A DNA stretch of 64,000 nucleotides from Candidatus Berkiella cookevillensis (GTDB lineage: Bacteria > Pseudomonadota > Gammaproteobacteria > Berkiellales > Berkiellaceae): assembly GCF_001431315.2 (NCBI RefSeq), contig NZ_LKHV02000001.1, positions 558,001 through 622,000 of the forward strand, written 5' to 3'. This document shows, piece after piece, positions 1 to 9,113 of this stretch. The notes beneath the pieces were generated by a model that did no database searches, was not told the origin of the DNA, and saw nothing but the letters and a program-made list of their open reading frames with translations. The number at the start of each line of letters is the position of its first letter. The stretch's first letter is position 1. A program made the translations under genes and the position numbers.

Positions 1-444
1 TTTGATGCACCACATATTAAAGCAAATCCTTTGGCCGCGCTTAGTCAAACAACAGTTACACATTTTAAAGAACAAATCGATTATGAAAAGATCTATCAGT
101 CTTTAATGCAAGAAATACAGAATTCTTCTATTGGCGCTATGCTGAGTATGTTTGGTGGGGCAAATGCCCTTGATAAATTGAAAGCGCCACTTCAAGAAAA
201 AATTAAACTTGTCTTAGAGAAACTCATTGAAGATTTTCAATCATCAAATGCGCAGATGAATGAAGGCACGCGTTTAGCGTTTCGAGATACAGTAGAGTCT
301 ATGATAGATGATCGCTTAAAAGAATTAACACCTCAACATATAAAGCAAATCATTCAAAGAATGATCAGAGAGCATTTGGGGTGGCTGGTTGTTTGGGGTG
401 GTGTATTTGGTGGATTAATTGGCTTCATAAAGAGTTTAATATAG
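1..444 (+). CDS. DUF445 family membrane protein, C-terminal part
   Basis: The reading frame is open from the first base, so the N-terminus lies outside the window. What remains is a charged helical region followed by the family's C-terminal signature (ELTPQHI, then MIREHLGWLVVWGG) and a final hydrophobic helix with GGLIGFI. This matches the DUF445 (YheB/YjiN-like) membrane proteins, whose function is not known. Any start inside the window (for example TTG at 31) would be internal. The next gene begins two bases after the stop, so they are probably cotranscribed. Confidence 0.8.
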   Translation, partial: FDAPHIKANPLAALSQTTVTHFKEQIDYEKIYQSLMQEIQNSSIGAMLSMFGGANALDKLKAPLQEKIKLVLEKLIEDFQSSNAQMNEGTRLAFRDTVESMIDDRLKELTPQHIKQIIQRMIREHLGWLVVWGGVFGGLIGFIKSLI

Positions 445-445
445 C

Positions 446-652
446 ATGAGAAGTCAACAGTCCTTCAACGAATATATAGTATTTCTCAGAGAAACTTTAA
501 GCTTTTTATCTCAATATTGGGAAAAAATTGGTCGTAGACATCCTTATATTGAAGATATTCAAGATGGTTTAAATCATTCTGATCCTTTTATCTTATATAA
601 AGCTTCCATAGCTGCTTCTTTATTACTAGAAGACAAACGAATTTATCATTAA
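446..652 (+). CDS. small hypothetical protein, 68 aa
   Basis: Its ATG lies two bases after the DUF445 stop and its own stop is 12 bases before upp, so it sits inside an apparent operon. The protein is soluble, rich in aromatic and charged residues, and has no signal peptide or membrane segment. I do not recognise a family. The tight spacing on both sides supports a real gene; its function is unknown. Confidence 0.55.
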   Translation: MRSQQSFNEYIVFLRETLSFLSQYWEKIGRRHPYIEDIQDGLNHSDPFILYKASIAASLLLEDKRIYH

Positions 653-664
653 AGAGAGGGGAAA

Positions 665-1318
665 ATGGCACTTATTCGGAATCATGAATTTCCGTATTTT
701 TTTCAAGTAAAGCATCCATTGGTTTCTAGTAAATTATCTTTGCTGAGAAACAGAGATACAGAATATAAATTATTTCGTGAATTGGTGCATGAGCTGACAT
801 TGTTAATTGCTTATGAAGCGACACAGAATTTACAACTCACATTAGAAAACATCCGTACGCCAATGGAAATGATGCAATCACCTGTCTTATCAGGTCCTGC
901 TCCTGTTATTTTGCCAATCTTAAGAGCGGGTATTGGTATGGTGGAAGCAATGTTATCTCTTTTGCCTTCCGCTAAAGTGGGGCATATTGGTTTATTTCGT
1001 AATGAGAAAACGCTTCAACCAGAAGGCTATTATTTTAAAGTACCAGAAACGAGTCATCAAAGACCGTTTTATGTTTGTGATCCTATGTTAGCCACAGGTG
1101 GCTCCGCAATACGTGCTGTTGATACGTTAAAAGAAAATCAAGTGAAAGATATTACGGTTGTTTGTTTATTAGCTGCACCTGAAGGATTAAGAGCTTTCTT
1201 TAAACAGCACCCAGATGTGCCAGTCTTCTCTGCTTGTTTAGACAGAGGGTTGGATGAGCATGGATTTATCAGACCGGGGTTGGGAGATGCGGGCGACCGT
1301 ATGTTTGGTACTGTCTAG
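665..1318 (+). CDS. upp: uracil phosphoribosyltransferase
   Basis: Converts uracil and PRPP to UMP in pyrimidine salvage, in the cytoplasm. The 217-residue length is near the family norm (about 208). The PRPP-binding loop is visible as VCDPMLATGGSA, the central region has PVILPILRAGIGMVEAML, and the C-terminus has the uracil-site segment GLDEHGFIRPGLGDAGDR. A strong ribosome site (gagagggg) precedes the ATG. It is the last gene of the DUF445 - small ORF - upp run and is followed by a hairpin-rich gap. Confidence 0.95.
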   Translation: MALIRNHEFPYFFQVKHPLVSSKLSLLRNRDTEYKLFRELVHELTLLIAYEATQNLQLTLENIRTPMEMMQSPVLSGPAPVILPILRAGIGMVEAMLSLLPSAKVGHIGLFRNEKTLQPEGYYFKVPETSHQRPFYVCDPMLATGGSAIRAVDTLKENQVKDITVVCLLAAPEGLRAFFKQHPDVPVFSACLDRGLDEHGFIRPGLGDAGDRMFGTV

Positions 1319-1614
1319 TACTCTTCTCGCTTGATAAAATCTTTAAGTATTTATTAACAGTGTAAAGTAGTCTTTTCTACACAAGCTGACAATGAGCGAG
1401 GAAATGTCTTTTTCTTCGTTCGCAAAGCGAACATGTGTTCTCACCTTGTAAAGGGAGAAGCTTGGCAGCAGCGTAGCTGCGCCAAGCAGAGGGATTTAGC
1501 TGTTTGACCTTAAATCCTCAGCATCAATCCCCCTTGCGCACTTGTCAGTGCGCGTCCCCCTTCAAAAAATGGGATTTCTTATTCGCTTCGCTCATCGGAA
1601 ATTCTCTTAAAAAC
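1319..1614. repeat. intergenic stretch with three hairpins
   Basis: No gene is supported here. Three inverted repeats follow one another: 1418-1432 (GTTCGC/GCGAAC, loop AAA), 1461-1486 (CTTGGC...GCCAAG, imperfect) and 1536-1553 (GCGCAC/GTGCGC, loop of six). None is followed by a long T run, so they are not clear terminators. The gap separates convergent upp and ftsI. A similar series of hairpins lies at 56119-56261. Confidence 0.6.
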
Positions 1615-3447
1615 CTAAGCCCGATTACCCGCGCCTTCATTTCTTCTGTTTTTAAGCAATGATTTGTTCGTCGTTGTAGCAACAACTTTATTTTCAACGG
1701 GCGTTGCAGGTACAGTTTCATTTTTGGCCATAATGGGAGCCTGTTCGAATTCTGGTGGTACATTGAGCACAATCAACGCTTGGCTTACCACATTTTTATA
1801 AATAGGTGCTGCGGTTAAACCACCGTAATAATGCTTTTCATCTGGCTCTTCAACGATCACAACAGTTGCAAGTTTAGGATTTTTAACAGGAGAAACGCCT
1901 GCAAATAATCCAATATGTCGATTAGGATCGTAACCTTGTGGACCGACAACACGAATAGTGCCGGTTTTACCAGCTGTGAGGAATCCTGATACTTTTGCTC
2001 TGTGGCCAACAGAAACTAACATTTCTAACATTGACTCACAAATATTTTGAGGTAGCACACGTTCTTCTTGAGGCTTTCCTTCTTGCTTAATCAAGCTTAC
2101 TGGTCGTTTAATGCCTTTGGCGCCAATGACCGCATATGCTTGTGCAAGCTGTATGGGGGTGACTGCTAATCCATATCCAAATGCTAAGGTTGCATGCCCA
2201 AAAGGATTTTTAGGGTGAGGTGGTGGTGGGAGTTTTCCGCCTTGTTCACCTGGAAAAGAGGTGAGTGTTCCGGTACCTAAGCCTAATTTGTCGAAAGTAT
2301 TGATTAATTGTTTAGAAGGAAGGCTCAATGTAATTTTACTTACACCCACATTTGAAGAGCGCTCTAAAATTTCTTTAATCGATAGTTTGCCGTAATTGCG
2401 TAGATCTCGGACAACGTGATCACCAACACGCATGGTACCAGGATAAGTATCGATAATAGTATTAGGATCAAATTGTTCAGATGCTAAGGCACTTAAGACA
2501 GAAATGGGTTTTACTGTAGAGCCTGGTTCTAATTGATCAGTCAGTGCTTTGTTGCGTACTGCATCGCCAACACGTTCTTTAGGGTTGTTGGGATTGTAAG
2601 AGGGGGCAGTGACCATTGCTAAGACTTCGCCGGATTCGATATCTATCATGACCAGCGTTGCTGATTTTGCACCAAATTTTTCAACAGCTGCTTCGAGTTC
2701 ACGAAGCGCAATGCTTTGTATGCGGAGATCAATACTAAGCGCGATATTTTGACCTGATTTAGGCGCTTCAAATTGATCGATATCTTGGATCCAATTGCCC
2801 ATTCTGTCTTCTAAGACACGTTTTTTGCCGATTTTAGGTTTAAGATGATTTTCAAAGCTGAGTTCTAATCCGGCTTGCCCTACATCATCGATATCTGTAA
2901 AGCCAACTAATTGTGCAACTTGTTTTCCTGAAGGATAGAAACGTTTAAATTCTCTATTTTTCCCCAAACCAGCAATACGCAGTTCAGCCACTTGACTAGC
3001 AACATTAGGAGGGAGTCCACGCTTTAGATAAACAAAGGATTTCGTGGCATATTGAGTTTGTTTAGATAATATCTCTCTGGCTTCTAAGTTTAGTAAACTA
3101 GATAATTTGTGTAATTGTTCATCACTTGGATTGAATAGTTTAGGATTCATCCAAATAGCGTCTACAGGGGTACTGACCGCTAAGGGAACGCCGCGCCTAT
3201 CTGTAATCAATCCCCTATAAGATGGGATTTGTATAGTGCGCAAAGTTCTTGCATTACCTTGTTTACGCAAGAAATCATTCTGGGTAATGTGTAATGTAAA
3301 AAGCCTGACGATTAAAATAAGCAAAAATACAATAAAGCCGAATTTAATCAAACGTCTTCGGATTGATGTAGAGGGTATTTCTTGCTCAGTGGATTGAAAG
3401 CCACGAGTTTGATACCGATGATTATTATCAGTCGTTGTATTTCGCAC
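1615..3447 (-). CDS. ftsI: peptidoglycan D,D-transpeptidase FtsI (PBP3)
   Basis: Septal transpeptidase that cross-links peptidoglycan at division, anchored in the inner membrane. An N-terminal basic stretch is followed by one membrane helix (about residues 34-52), the class B PBP dimerisation segment with RGLITDRRG (79-87), and a transpeptidase domain with all three active-site motifs: S310-TVK, S364-S-N and K494-T-G-T. The 610 residues fit the family. The chosen start is GTG at 3447. It stands alone here rather than beside ftsL and murE in a division/cell-wall cluster; whether another ftsI exists elsewhere cannot be seen. The protein has an Ala/Thr/Asn-rich tail after residue 575. Confidence 0.92.
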   Translation of the reverse strand: MRNTTTDNNHRYQTRGFQSTEQEIPSTSIRRRLIKFGFIVFLLILIVRLFTLHITQNDFLRKQGNARTLRTIQIPSYRGLITDRRGVPLAVSTPVDAIWMNPKLFNPSDEQLHKLSSLLNLEAREILSKQTQYATKSFVYLKRGLPPNVASQVAELRIAGLGKNREFKRFYPSGKQVAQLVGFTDIDDVGQAGLELSFENHLKPKIGKKRVLEDRMGNWIQDIDQFEAPKSGQNIALSIDLRIQSIALRELEAAVEKFGAKSATLVMIDIESGEVLAMVTAPSYNPNNPKERVGDAVRNKALTDQLEPGSTVKPISVLSALASEQFDPNTIIDTYPGTMRVGDHVVRDLRNYGKLSIKEILERSSNVGVSKITLSLPSKQLINTFDKLGLGTGTLTSFPGEQGGKLPPPPHPKNPFGHATLAFGYGLAVTPIQLAQAYAVIGAKGIKRPVSLIKQEGKPQEERVLPQNICESMLEMLVSVGHRAKVSGFLTAGKTGTIRVVGPQGYDPNRHIGLFAGVSPVKNPKLATVVIVEEPDEKHYYGGLTAAPIYKNVVSQALIVLNVPPEFEQAPIMAKNETVPATPVENKVVATTTNKSLLKNRRNEGAGNRA

Positions 3448-3481
3448 GGTGATTTGATTTCAAGAAATGGAGTTAAAAAAC

Positions 3482-3832
3482 ATGTCCATTATATATGAAG
3501 TAAACTTAAGAATAGAACCCGCAATCCAACATGAATTTATGAGTTGGTTGTATGAGCATATTGGTGAGATGCTTAAATTAAAAGGCTTTATTCGAGCGGT
3601 GGTTTATGATCCCCAAGAAGTTGAAGGGTTATTAGCTGAAGAAAAGAATGAAGTTGTGTTAGAGCAAGCAAGGCAGGTTGTGGTGCATTATGAAATGCAT
3701 GACAAAATAGCATTGAAGTATTATCTCGAGCGCTATGCTCAATCAATGAGAGCGGATGGTATTGCAAGATTTCCTAAGCAATTTTCTGCAACACGCCGAG
3801 TTTTAAACCCGTTAAATAGTTTTAAGGATTGA
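3482..3832 (+). CDS. DUF4286 family protein
   Basis: A small protein (116 aa from this start) with the DUF4286 pattern: an N-terminal beta strand IIYEVNLRI, a central region ending in VVVHYEMHD, and a C-terminus with FPKQFSATRRVL. The structure is probably ferredoxin-like, but no reaction is known. The upstream ATG at 3467 is in frame, but a GGAG at 3469-3472 is correctly placed for the ATG at 3482, which begins at the conserved part. It is divergent from ftsI and four bases upstream of the thioesterase gene, so the two are likely cotranscribed. Confidence 0.8.
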   Translation: MSIIYEVNLRIEPAIQHEFMSWLYEHIGEMLKLKGFIRAVVYDPQEVEGLLAEEKNEVVLEQARQVVVHYEMHDKIALKYYLERYAQSMRADGIARFPKQFSATRRVLNPLNSFKD

Positions 3833-3835
3833 TGG

Positions 3836-4246
3836 ATGAGTGCAAACCCAACTTCAACGCAAGAAGCAAATGAGCCTACAGGCGAATTAGTCATCAAAAA
3901 TATTGCCATGCCTAAAAATACCAATCGTTATCGAGATATTTTTGGTGGTTGGTTAGTCTCACAAATGGATTTAGGGGGGGCTGTTTTAGCACATAAATGC
4001 TCTCGTAACCGTATGACAACAGTTGCGATTGATAGAATGGTATTCTTGCAGCCAGTCTATGTTGGTGACGTAGTATGTTGTTATGCGAGTATTTCTAAGC
4101 GTGGTAATACTTCAGTCACCATAGAAGTAGAAGTATGGGTTGAGCGTTTGTTAGATAACACTAAGCATAAAGTAACAGAAGGCTTGTTTACCTTTGTGGC
4201 GATTGATGACAAGGGGAAGCCTACGCCTATCATATGGCAGTGCTAA
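3836..4246 (+). CDS. yciA: acyl-CoA thioesterase, YciA-like hotdog protein
   Basis: Hydrolyses acyl-CoA thioesters. The 136-residue hotdog-fold protein has the family segment NRYRDIFGGWLVSQMDLGGAV, in which the DIFGGW motif and following Asp line the active site, and later AIDRMVFLQPVYVGDVV. Length fits YciA (about 132). It follows the DUF4286 gene by three bases. A long inverted repeat begins just after the stop. Confidence 0.88.
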   Translation: MSANPTSTQEANEPTGELVIKNIAMPKNTNRYRDIFGGWLVSQMDLGGAVLAHKCSRNRMTTVAIDRMVFLQPVYVGDVVCCYASISKRGNTSVTIEVEVWVERLLDNTKHKVTEGLFTFVAIDDKGKPTPIIWQC

Positions 4247-4252
4247 TCACAG

Positions 4253-4364
4253 CACTCTGTATCACGGAACGCCCCTTTTTGGGCCATTTTGAATAAAAAA
4301 TGGCTCCAAAATTGCTCACATACTTGGTGTATGCTCCGCTTTTTGAACCCATTTTTTATTCAAA
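4253..4364. repeat. intergenic repeat element with long inverted repeat
   Basis: A perfect 16-bp inverted repeat pairs 4288-4303 (TTTGAATAAAAAATGG) with 4349-4364, with a smaller hairpin (CATAC/GTATG) in the loop. The preceding 28 bases, 4253-4280, match 7221-7248 with three mismatches, so this is part of a dispersed repeat family. It lies between convergent yciA and the MFS-acyltransferase gene and could act as a bidirectional terminator, but its length and dispersal suggest a small mobile repeat. Confidence 0.7.
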
Positions 4365-4429
4365 CTGACCTCAAAAATGAACGTTCTCCTTAAATTTAGG
4401 AGAGCGCGGCGGGTGAGCTTAGATAAAAA

Positions 4430-6307
4430 CTACTCCCAATCTCCGCGCAAATTTTGGGTAATATTTTTTAGTTCTTCAAGATTGAATTCCTCTGGTGGGA
4501 TAGGCTTTGTAATTTGCAGACCAATTTTGGAAAATAAGAATTGTCTTGGCCAATGTAGCATTGCCTTTCCATAGCGCCTACTGAAAAAACTACCCCACAG
4601 TCCTTGTACAGCCATGGGTACCACAGGTACAGGATTGTTATTTAAGATACGCTCTAAGCCTTTTCTAAATTGTTGAATATTACCATTACTGGTTAAGCTT
4701 CCTTCTGGGAAGAGTCCTATCAATTCACCCCTGTCTAATGCTTCTTTCACCAGAGCAAAAGCGCGTTCTTTTATTTCTGGATTTTCTTTTTCAGAGGCAA
4801 CGGGGATACATCCAGCTGTTTGAAAGACAAATTTTAAGAGGGGTATTTTAAATATTTGGTGATCCATGACAAAGCGGATAGGGCGGTGGCAGGAGGCCAT
4901 TACAACAATCGGATCAACGAGACTGACATGGTTACAAGTAATAATAGCGGGCCCTTCTTCAGGAATGTTTTCAATTCCTGTAATTTTTACTCTGTAAATA
5001 CAATTGATGAGCAACCAGGCAATAAAGCGCATCAAGAATTCGGGTAGTAGTTTGTATAGATACATGGTAACCGCTAGATTACAAAAGCCAATCACTAAAA
5101 ATAGTTGTGGAATGGATAAGCCCAGTGTAAGAAGTGCAATAGAGAATAAACTGGCTACTACCATGAAGAGCGCGTTTAAGACACTGTTTGCAGCAATCAT
5201 CTGTGAGCGTTCTTTTTCTTCGGTGCGAGATTGGAGCAATACATAGAGCGGCACGCTGTACAATCCTCCAAAAATACCGAAGAAAAACAAATCAATTAAT
5301 ATATGCCAGCCTTCCCAATGAGACAAAAAAGTACTGACATTAATGACTTGCTCAGGGTATAGACCATGAGCAAAGCTTAAATCAATTGTAATCAGTGTGA
5401 GTCCAATAGAGCCAAAAGGCACTAAACCGATTTCAACTTTGTGTCTTGATAATTTTTCACAAGAGAGCGAACCCAGTCCAATACCAATGGATAGGATAGA
5501 AATCATTAAGATCATGACCGCTTCATTGCCATGCAAAATATCTTGGTTGTAGTTGTATAATTGAGTGATAATCACTGAGCCAAAAAACCAAAACCAAGAA
5601 ATACCTAAAATGGTTAGAAATATGGTTCGTTGTGATGCGGCTCTTTTTAAGACATACCAGGTTTGAGAGAAAGGTTCCCAATTAATTTTTAAATCTGGAT
5701 TGGAAATTGTTTTTTGATTGGGGATCCATAATGAAGTCATAAATCCCAAAACAGCAGTGAGCATAATAGCGATGCTGATGAATAGAGTGCTTGTGTGTAT
5801 CCGGATCAACAAAATCCCTAGGATAGTGCCTAATAAGATAGCAACAAAGGTTCCCATTTCAACCAATCCATTGCCACCTACTAACTCATCTCGTTCTAAA
5901 TATTGTGGTAAAATACTATATTTTACGGGTGCAAAAAACGCTGAATGTGAACCCATAAAAAATAAAATAACGAACAGTAATGCAAGTTGATGATGCCAAA
6001 ATGCAATGGTAGCACAGCCCATGATAAGAATTTCTACAAACTTAATGTAGCGGATTATGTGTGCTTTTTTATATTTATCTGCCAATTGTCCTGCTAAGGC
6101 AGAAAACAAAAAGAAGGGTAAGATGAAGAGTAAAGCACCTAAGTTGGTGAGCAGTTCTCTTGTTTCTTGGTTGAATGCCCCAAAAGCTATCAATGTTAAT
6201 AGGGCATTCTTAAAAATATTATCATTTAATGCTCCAAAAAATTGTACAAAAAAATAGGGCAGAAATCTTCTTTCTTTAAATAGCTGGAATTGATTTTGTG
6301 TTTTCAT
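4430..6307 (-). CDS. MFS transporter fused to 1-acylglycerol-phosphate acyltransferase domain
   Basis: About 625 residues. The first about 410 form a 12-helix MFS module of the lysophospholipid transporter (LplT) type, with FFGALNDNIFKNALLT near the start. The last about 200 are a PlsC-type acyltransferase with the HX4D catalytic box in CNHVSLVDP and the FPEGSLTSNG substrate motif. It probably flips and reacylates lysophospholipids at the inner membrane. Unlike longer LplT-Aas fusions it has no acyl-ACP synthetase domain. An ATG at 6346 would overlap the upstream kinase gene; ATG 6307 begins after that stop and at the conserved N-terminus. Confidence 0.85.
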   Translation of the reverse strand: MKTQNQFQLFKERRFLPYFFVQFFGALNDNIFKNALLTLIAFGAFNQETRELLTNLGALLFILPFFLFSALAGQLADKYKKAHIIRYIKFVEILIMGCATIAFWHHQLALLFVILFFMGSHSAFFAPVKYSILPQYLERDELVGGNGLVEMGTFVAILLGTILGILLIRIHTSTLFISIAIMLTAVLGFMTSLWIPNQKTISNPDLKINWEPFSQTWYVLKRAASQRTIFLTILGISWFWFFGSVIITQLYNYNQDILHGNEAVMILMISILSIGIGLGSLSCEKLSRHKVEIGLVPFGSIGLTLITIDLSFAHGLYPEQVINVSTFLSHWEGWHILIDLFFFGIFGGLYSVPLYVLLQSRTEEKERSQMIAANSVLNALFMVVASLFSIALLTLGLSIPQLFLVIGFCNLAVTMYLYKLLPEFLMRFIAWLLINCIYRVKITGIENIPEEGPAIITCNHVSLVDPIVVMASCHRPIRFVMDHQIFKIPLLKFVFQTAGCIPVASEKENPEIKERAFALVKEALDRGELIGLFPEGSLTSNGNIQQFRKGLERILNNNPVPVVPMAVQGLWGSFFSRRYGKAMLHWPRQFLFSKIGLQITKPIPPEEFNLEELKNITQNLRGDWE

Positions 6308-6311
6308 AAAG

Positions 6312-7187
6312 TTATTTGATCTCTGCAAGATAGGGGATGGTTGCACTTTTTCCTTTGCGTGTTACACATAAGGCACTGGCACGGCTCGCAATTTTTAAAC
6401 AGCTTTCAATGGGGTGTTGTTTCAGTTTATGCGCTAAGTAATAACCAACAAAGGTATTACCTGCTTGATTTTCATCAATGACATGCACAGGATCTGCTGG
6501 AACTTTGATCTTTTGTGTTTTATCGACATACCAGACACCTTTGTCACCCAGTGTTAAGATCAAGGCTAGATTTGGATATTTTTTCATTAAAGCTTCAATA
6601 ATGGCATTGGGTTCTTCTTGATGGCTTAACTTTTTGCCTGTTTCCAAATTGAAGATAAGGGTATCTACTAATTCAAAGGGATAGTCTAAGGTTTCAGGTG
6701 TAAAGGGCGAGGGGTGAAAGCTAACATCTAAGTGATAGGCTTTGGCTTGTTCGAGGATAGTGGGTATATCATTGATTTCATTTTGGATGAGCAATAAAGC
6801 TTTAGGATCCAGACCTTTAAATATGCTATCAATGAAGTTTTTTTCAAAGGAAGCATTCGCGCCTTGATAACGTGCTTTATGAAGTTGTCCTTCTGGAGTG
6901 ACATGTACAAATTCTTGACCGCTATTATGATCAACTTTGTAGATATGTGTTGTGTCCACGCCGTTGCTTGCTAAGCTTTTTTTGATAAAGCTGCCTTCAG
7001 GACCAATAAAACCGATGTGACAAACAGGTGCGCCTGCGCGCGCAATGGCAATAGATTGGTAGTAGCCTTTGCCACCGGGTGTACGATGGTAGTCATTGCA
7101 AGATTGGGTTTCATTGGTGGTCGTGCTTTCTATTTGATGGACGTGTTCTATATTTAACGAGCCGAGATTATAGATCCTCATAATCAT
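6312..7187 (-). CDS. PfkB/ribokinase-family sugar kinase with altered catalytic motif
   Basis: A 291-residue PfkB-family protein. The first signature is present (PGGKGYYQSIAIARAGAP, residues 37-54), as are the ATP-side segment LTLGDKGVWYV and the second signature near residue 240. There the usual GAGD is read as QAGN: Asn244 replaces the aspartate that acts as catalytic base in ribokinase. It may therefore be weakly active, inactive or a binding protein. Its stop lies five bases before the start of the MFS-acyltransferase gene, so they are probably cotranscribed. The substrate cannot be read from sequence. An in-frame ATG at 7181 is an alternative start. Confidence 0.8.
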   Translation of the reverse strand: MIMRIYNLGSLNIEHVHQIESTTTNETQSCNDYHRTPGGKGYYQSIAIARAGAPVCHIGFIGPEGSFIKKSLASNGVDTTHIYKVDHNSGQEFVHVTPEGQLHKARYQGANASFEKNFIDSIFKGLDPKALLLIQNEINDIPTILEQAKAYHLDVSFHPSPFTPETLDYPFELVDTLIFNLETGKKLSHQEEPNAIIEALMKKYPNLALILTLGDKGVWYVDKTQKIKVPADPVHVIDENQAGNTFVGYYLAHKLKQHPIESCLKIASRASALCVTRKGKSATIPYLAEIK

Positions 7188-7490
7188 CCCTAAATCAAGT
7201 TAACTTGCATCGCAACTATTCACTCCGTATAACGGAACGTCCCTTTTTTATTTTGAGCCTGATCCACGACTAATAGAGGCTATCATTTGATGTTAAAAGC
7301 ATAACGGTAATAAATTAGAAAGTCATCTTTCATGTCTTCTTTTTTTACTTATAGGACACCCATAGATTTAACAGGACAGCCACAATTAGTTTGTTTAATT
7401 TATAAATTTAGTATGAGATAAAATTGCTTAGTAATAAAGCTCAGGTTAGGATGAGGAAAAAAATAATAAATCATCATGATGGAGAAAAGG
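7188..7490. repeat. intergenic region with two dispersed repeat fragments
   Basis: This divergent gap holds promoters I cannot place with confidence. Two repeat fragments are visible. Positions 7221-7248 match 4253-4280 with three mismatches. Positions 7371-7384 (ACAGGACAGCCACA) match the terminal repeat of the 43833-44198 element, and the nearby AGGACACCCATA (7354-7365) looks related. Neither fragment codes for protein. Confidence 0.55.
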
Positions 7491-8933
7491 ATGTTAGTAC
7501 CTGTTATTTTAGCGGGAGGGGTAGGGAGTCGATTATGGCCACTGTCTCGAGAAAGTTATCCTAAGCAATTTATACATTTGTTAGATGACAAAAGTTTATT
7601 TCAAAAAACGATTCAACGTGCACTGAGTTTAGCACCTGTTGCGCCCTTGGTTTTGGGGGGAGAAGAGCATCGATTTTTAATTGCAGAGCAAATTCGTGCA
7701 CTGAATATTCCTCCCATGCCTATTCTGATTGAACCCGTGATGAGAAGTACCGCACCTGCTGTTGCTTTAGCTGCTTTTTATGCATTGACACAAGACTCAG
7801 AAGCCATTTTGCTTGTATTGCCAGGTGATCACATCATCCCTGATATGGCAGGTTTTAAGAAAACAGTTGAACAAGGTATTTGTGCTGCACAAGCAGGCAA
7901 GCTTGTTACTTTTGGTGTAGTACCGACTGCGCCTGAAACGGGTTATGGCTACATTGAAAAAGGAAAAAAATATAAAGAAGATACCTGTCTTGTACAAGGT
8001 TTTATAGAAAAGCCAAATTTAGATAAAGCCGTGCAATTCTTAGAAAGCCAGAATTATCTTTGGAACAGTGGTATGTTTTTATTCCAAGCCAAAGTATATT
8101 TAGAGCAGTTGCAGACTTTTGCACCTGAAATCTATCAGGCAACACAACGGTCTTTTCAGCATCGAATGACAGATATTGATTTTATCAGACCACAAATAGC
8201 AAGTTTTGAAAAAAGCCCGAGTGATTCTATTGATTATGCGGTTATGGAAAAAACAACAGATGCGGTGGTTGTGCCCTTGCAAAGTGCTTGGAAAGATGTC
8301 GGTGCTTGGGATGCCTTGGCTGAAATATACCCACAAGATACCGATGGTAATGCCTGCCAAGGCGATGTGCTGGCTGTTGAGACTAAGAATTGTTTATTAC
8401 AGTCTAAGCAGCGTTTAGTGGTTGCTGTTGGTGTTGAAAACTTGATTATTATTGAAACACCTGATGTGGTATTGGTTTTAAATAAAGCGCACAGTCAATC
8501 CATCAAGACAGTAGTATCTCAGCTGAAAATACAAAACCGCAAAGAAGTATTTCAGCATCAGCGTACGCATCGTCCTTGGGGATGTTTTGAGTCGATTGAT
8601 AATGGTGAACGTTTTCAAGTAAAACATATTACCGTGAATGTCGGTGGTAAATTATCATTGCAGCGCCATCATCATCGTTCTGAGCATTGGGTTGTTGTCA
8701 AAGGTACTGCCAAAGTAACGCGTGGCGAAGAAGCCTTTTTGCTTTCAGAAAACCAATCTACTTATATTCCTACCGGTGTTATGCATCGTTTAGAAAATGT
8801 TGGCAAAATTCCACTTGAAATCATAGAAGTACAGTCTGGTGCTTATTTGGGTGAAGATGATATTGAGCGTTTTCATGATCAATATGGTAGAGAAGAAGTT
8901 AAAATGCCTATTGATGAAATAAGTGTAGAGTAA
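7491..8933 (+). CDS. manC: mannose-1-phosphate guanylyltransferase / mannose-6-phosphate isomerase
   Basis: Type II bifunctional enzyme that makes GDP-mannose for surface polysaccharide. The nucleotidyltransferase domain opens with GGVGSRLWPLSRESYPKQF, the pyrophosphorylase signature, and contains FIEKP. The C-terminal cupin isomerase domain has HRPWG and the metal-binding QRHHHRSEHW, then E and H further on. About 480 residues, normal for the family. ATG 7476 is in frame, but GGAG at 7481-7484 is placed for ATG 7491, right before the conserved MLVPVILAGG. It stands alone, without manB or gmd in view. Confidence 0.93.
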   Translation: MLVPVILAGGVGSRLWPLSRESYPKQFIHLLDDKSLFQKTIQRALSLAPVAPLVLGGEEHRFLIAEQIRALNIPPMPILIEPVMRSTAPAVALAAFYALTQDSEAILLVLPGDHIIPDMAGFKKTVEQGICAAQAGKLVTFGVVPTAPETGYGYIEKGKKYKEDTCLVQGFIEKPNLDKAVQFLESQNYLWNSGMFLFQAKVYLEQLQTFAPEIYQATQRSFQHRMTDIDFIRPQIASFEKSPSDSIDYAVMEKTTDAVVVPLQSAWKDVGAWDALAEIYPQDTDGNACQGDVLAVETKNCLLQSKQRLVVAVGVENLIIIETPDVVLVLNKAHSQSIKTVVSQLKIQNRKEVFQHQRTHRPWGCFESIDNGERFQVKHITVNVGGKLSLQRHHHRSEHWVVVKGTAKVTRGEEAFLLSENQSTYIPTGVMHRLENVGKIPLEIIEVQSGAYLGEDDIERFHDQYGREEVKMPIDEISVE

Positions 8934-9113
8934 TCTATTTAAATACTTCATTCGTGCCGTAGCTTGCCTGCGGCCAAAATATTGAATTCCCACCAATTAA
9001 CAGAAAATTTCAACCACTGGTCTCTTTTTATAGCGATAAACTTGTTTAACTAGCTTAATGGTATTAAAGTGCTCTGAAACCACTAATTCATTCATCACTT
9101 TATAGGTACAAAT

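Noticed and set aside
1545-1772. 75-codon minus-strand frame near the ftsI 3' end
   Set aside because: Out of frame with ftsI, overlaps its C-terminus and hairpins, no protein-like pattern.
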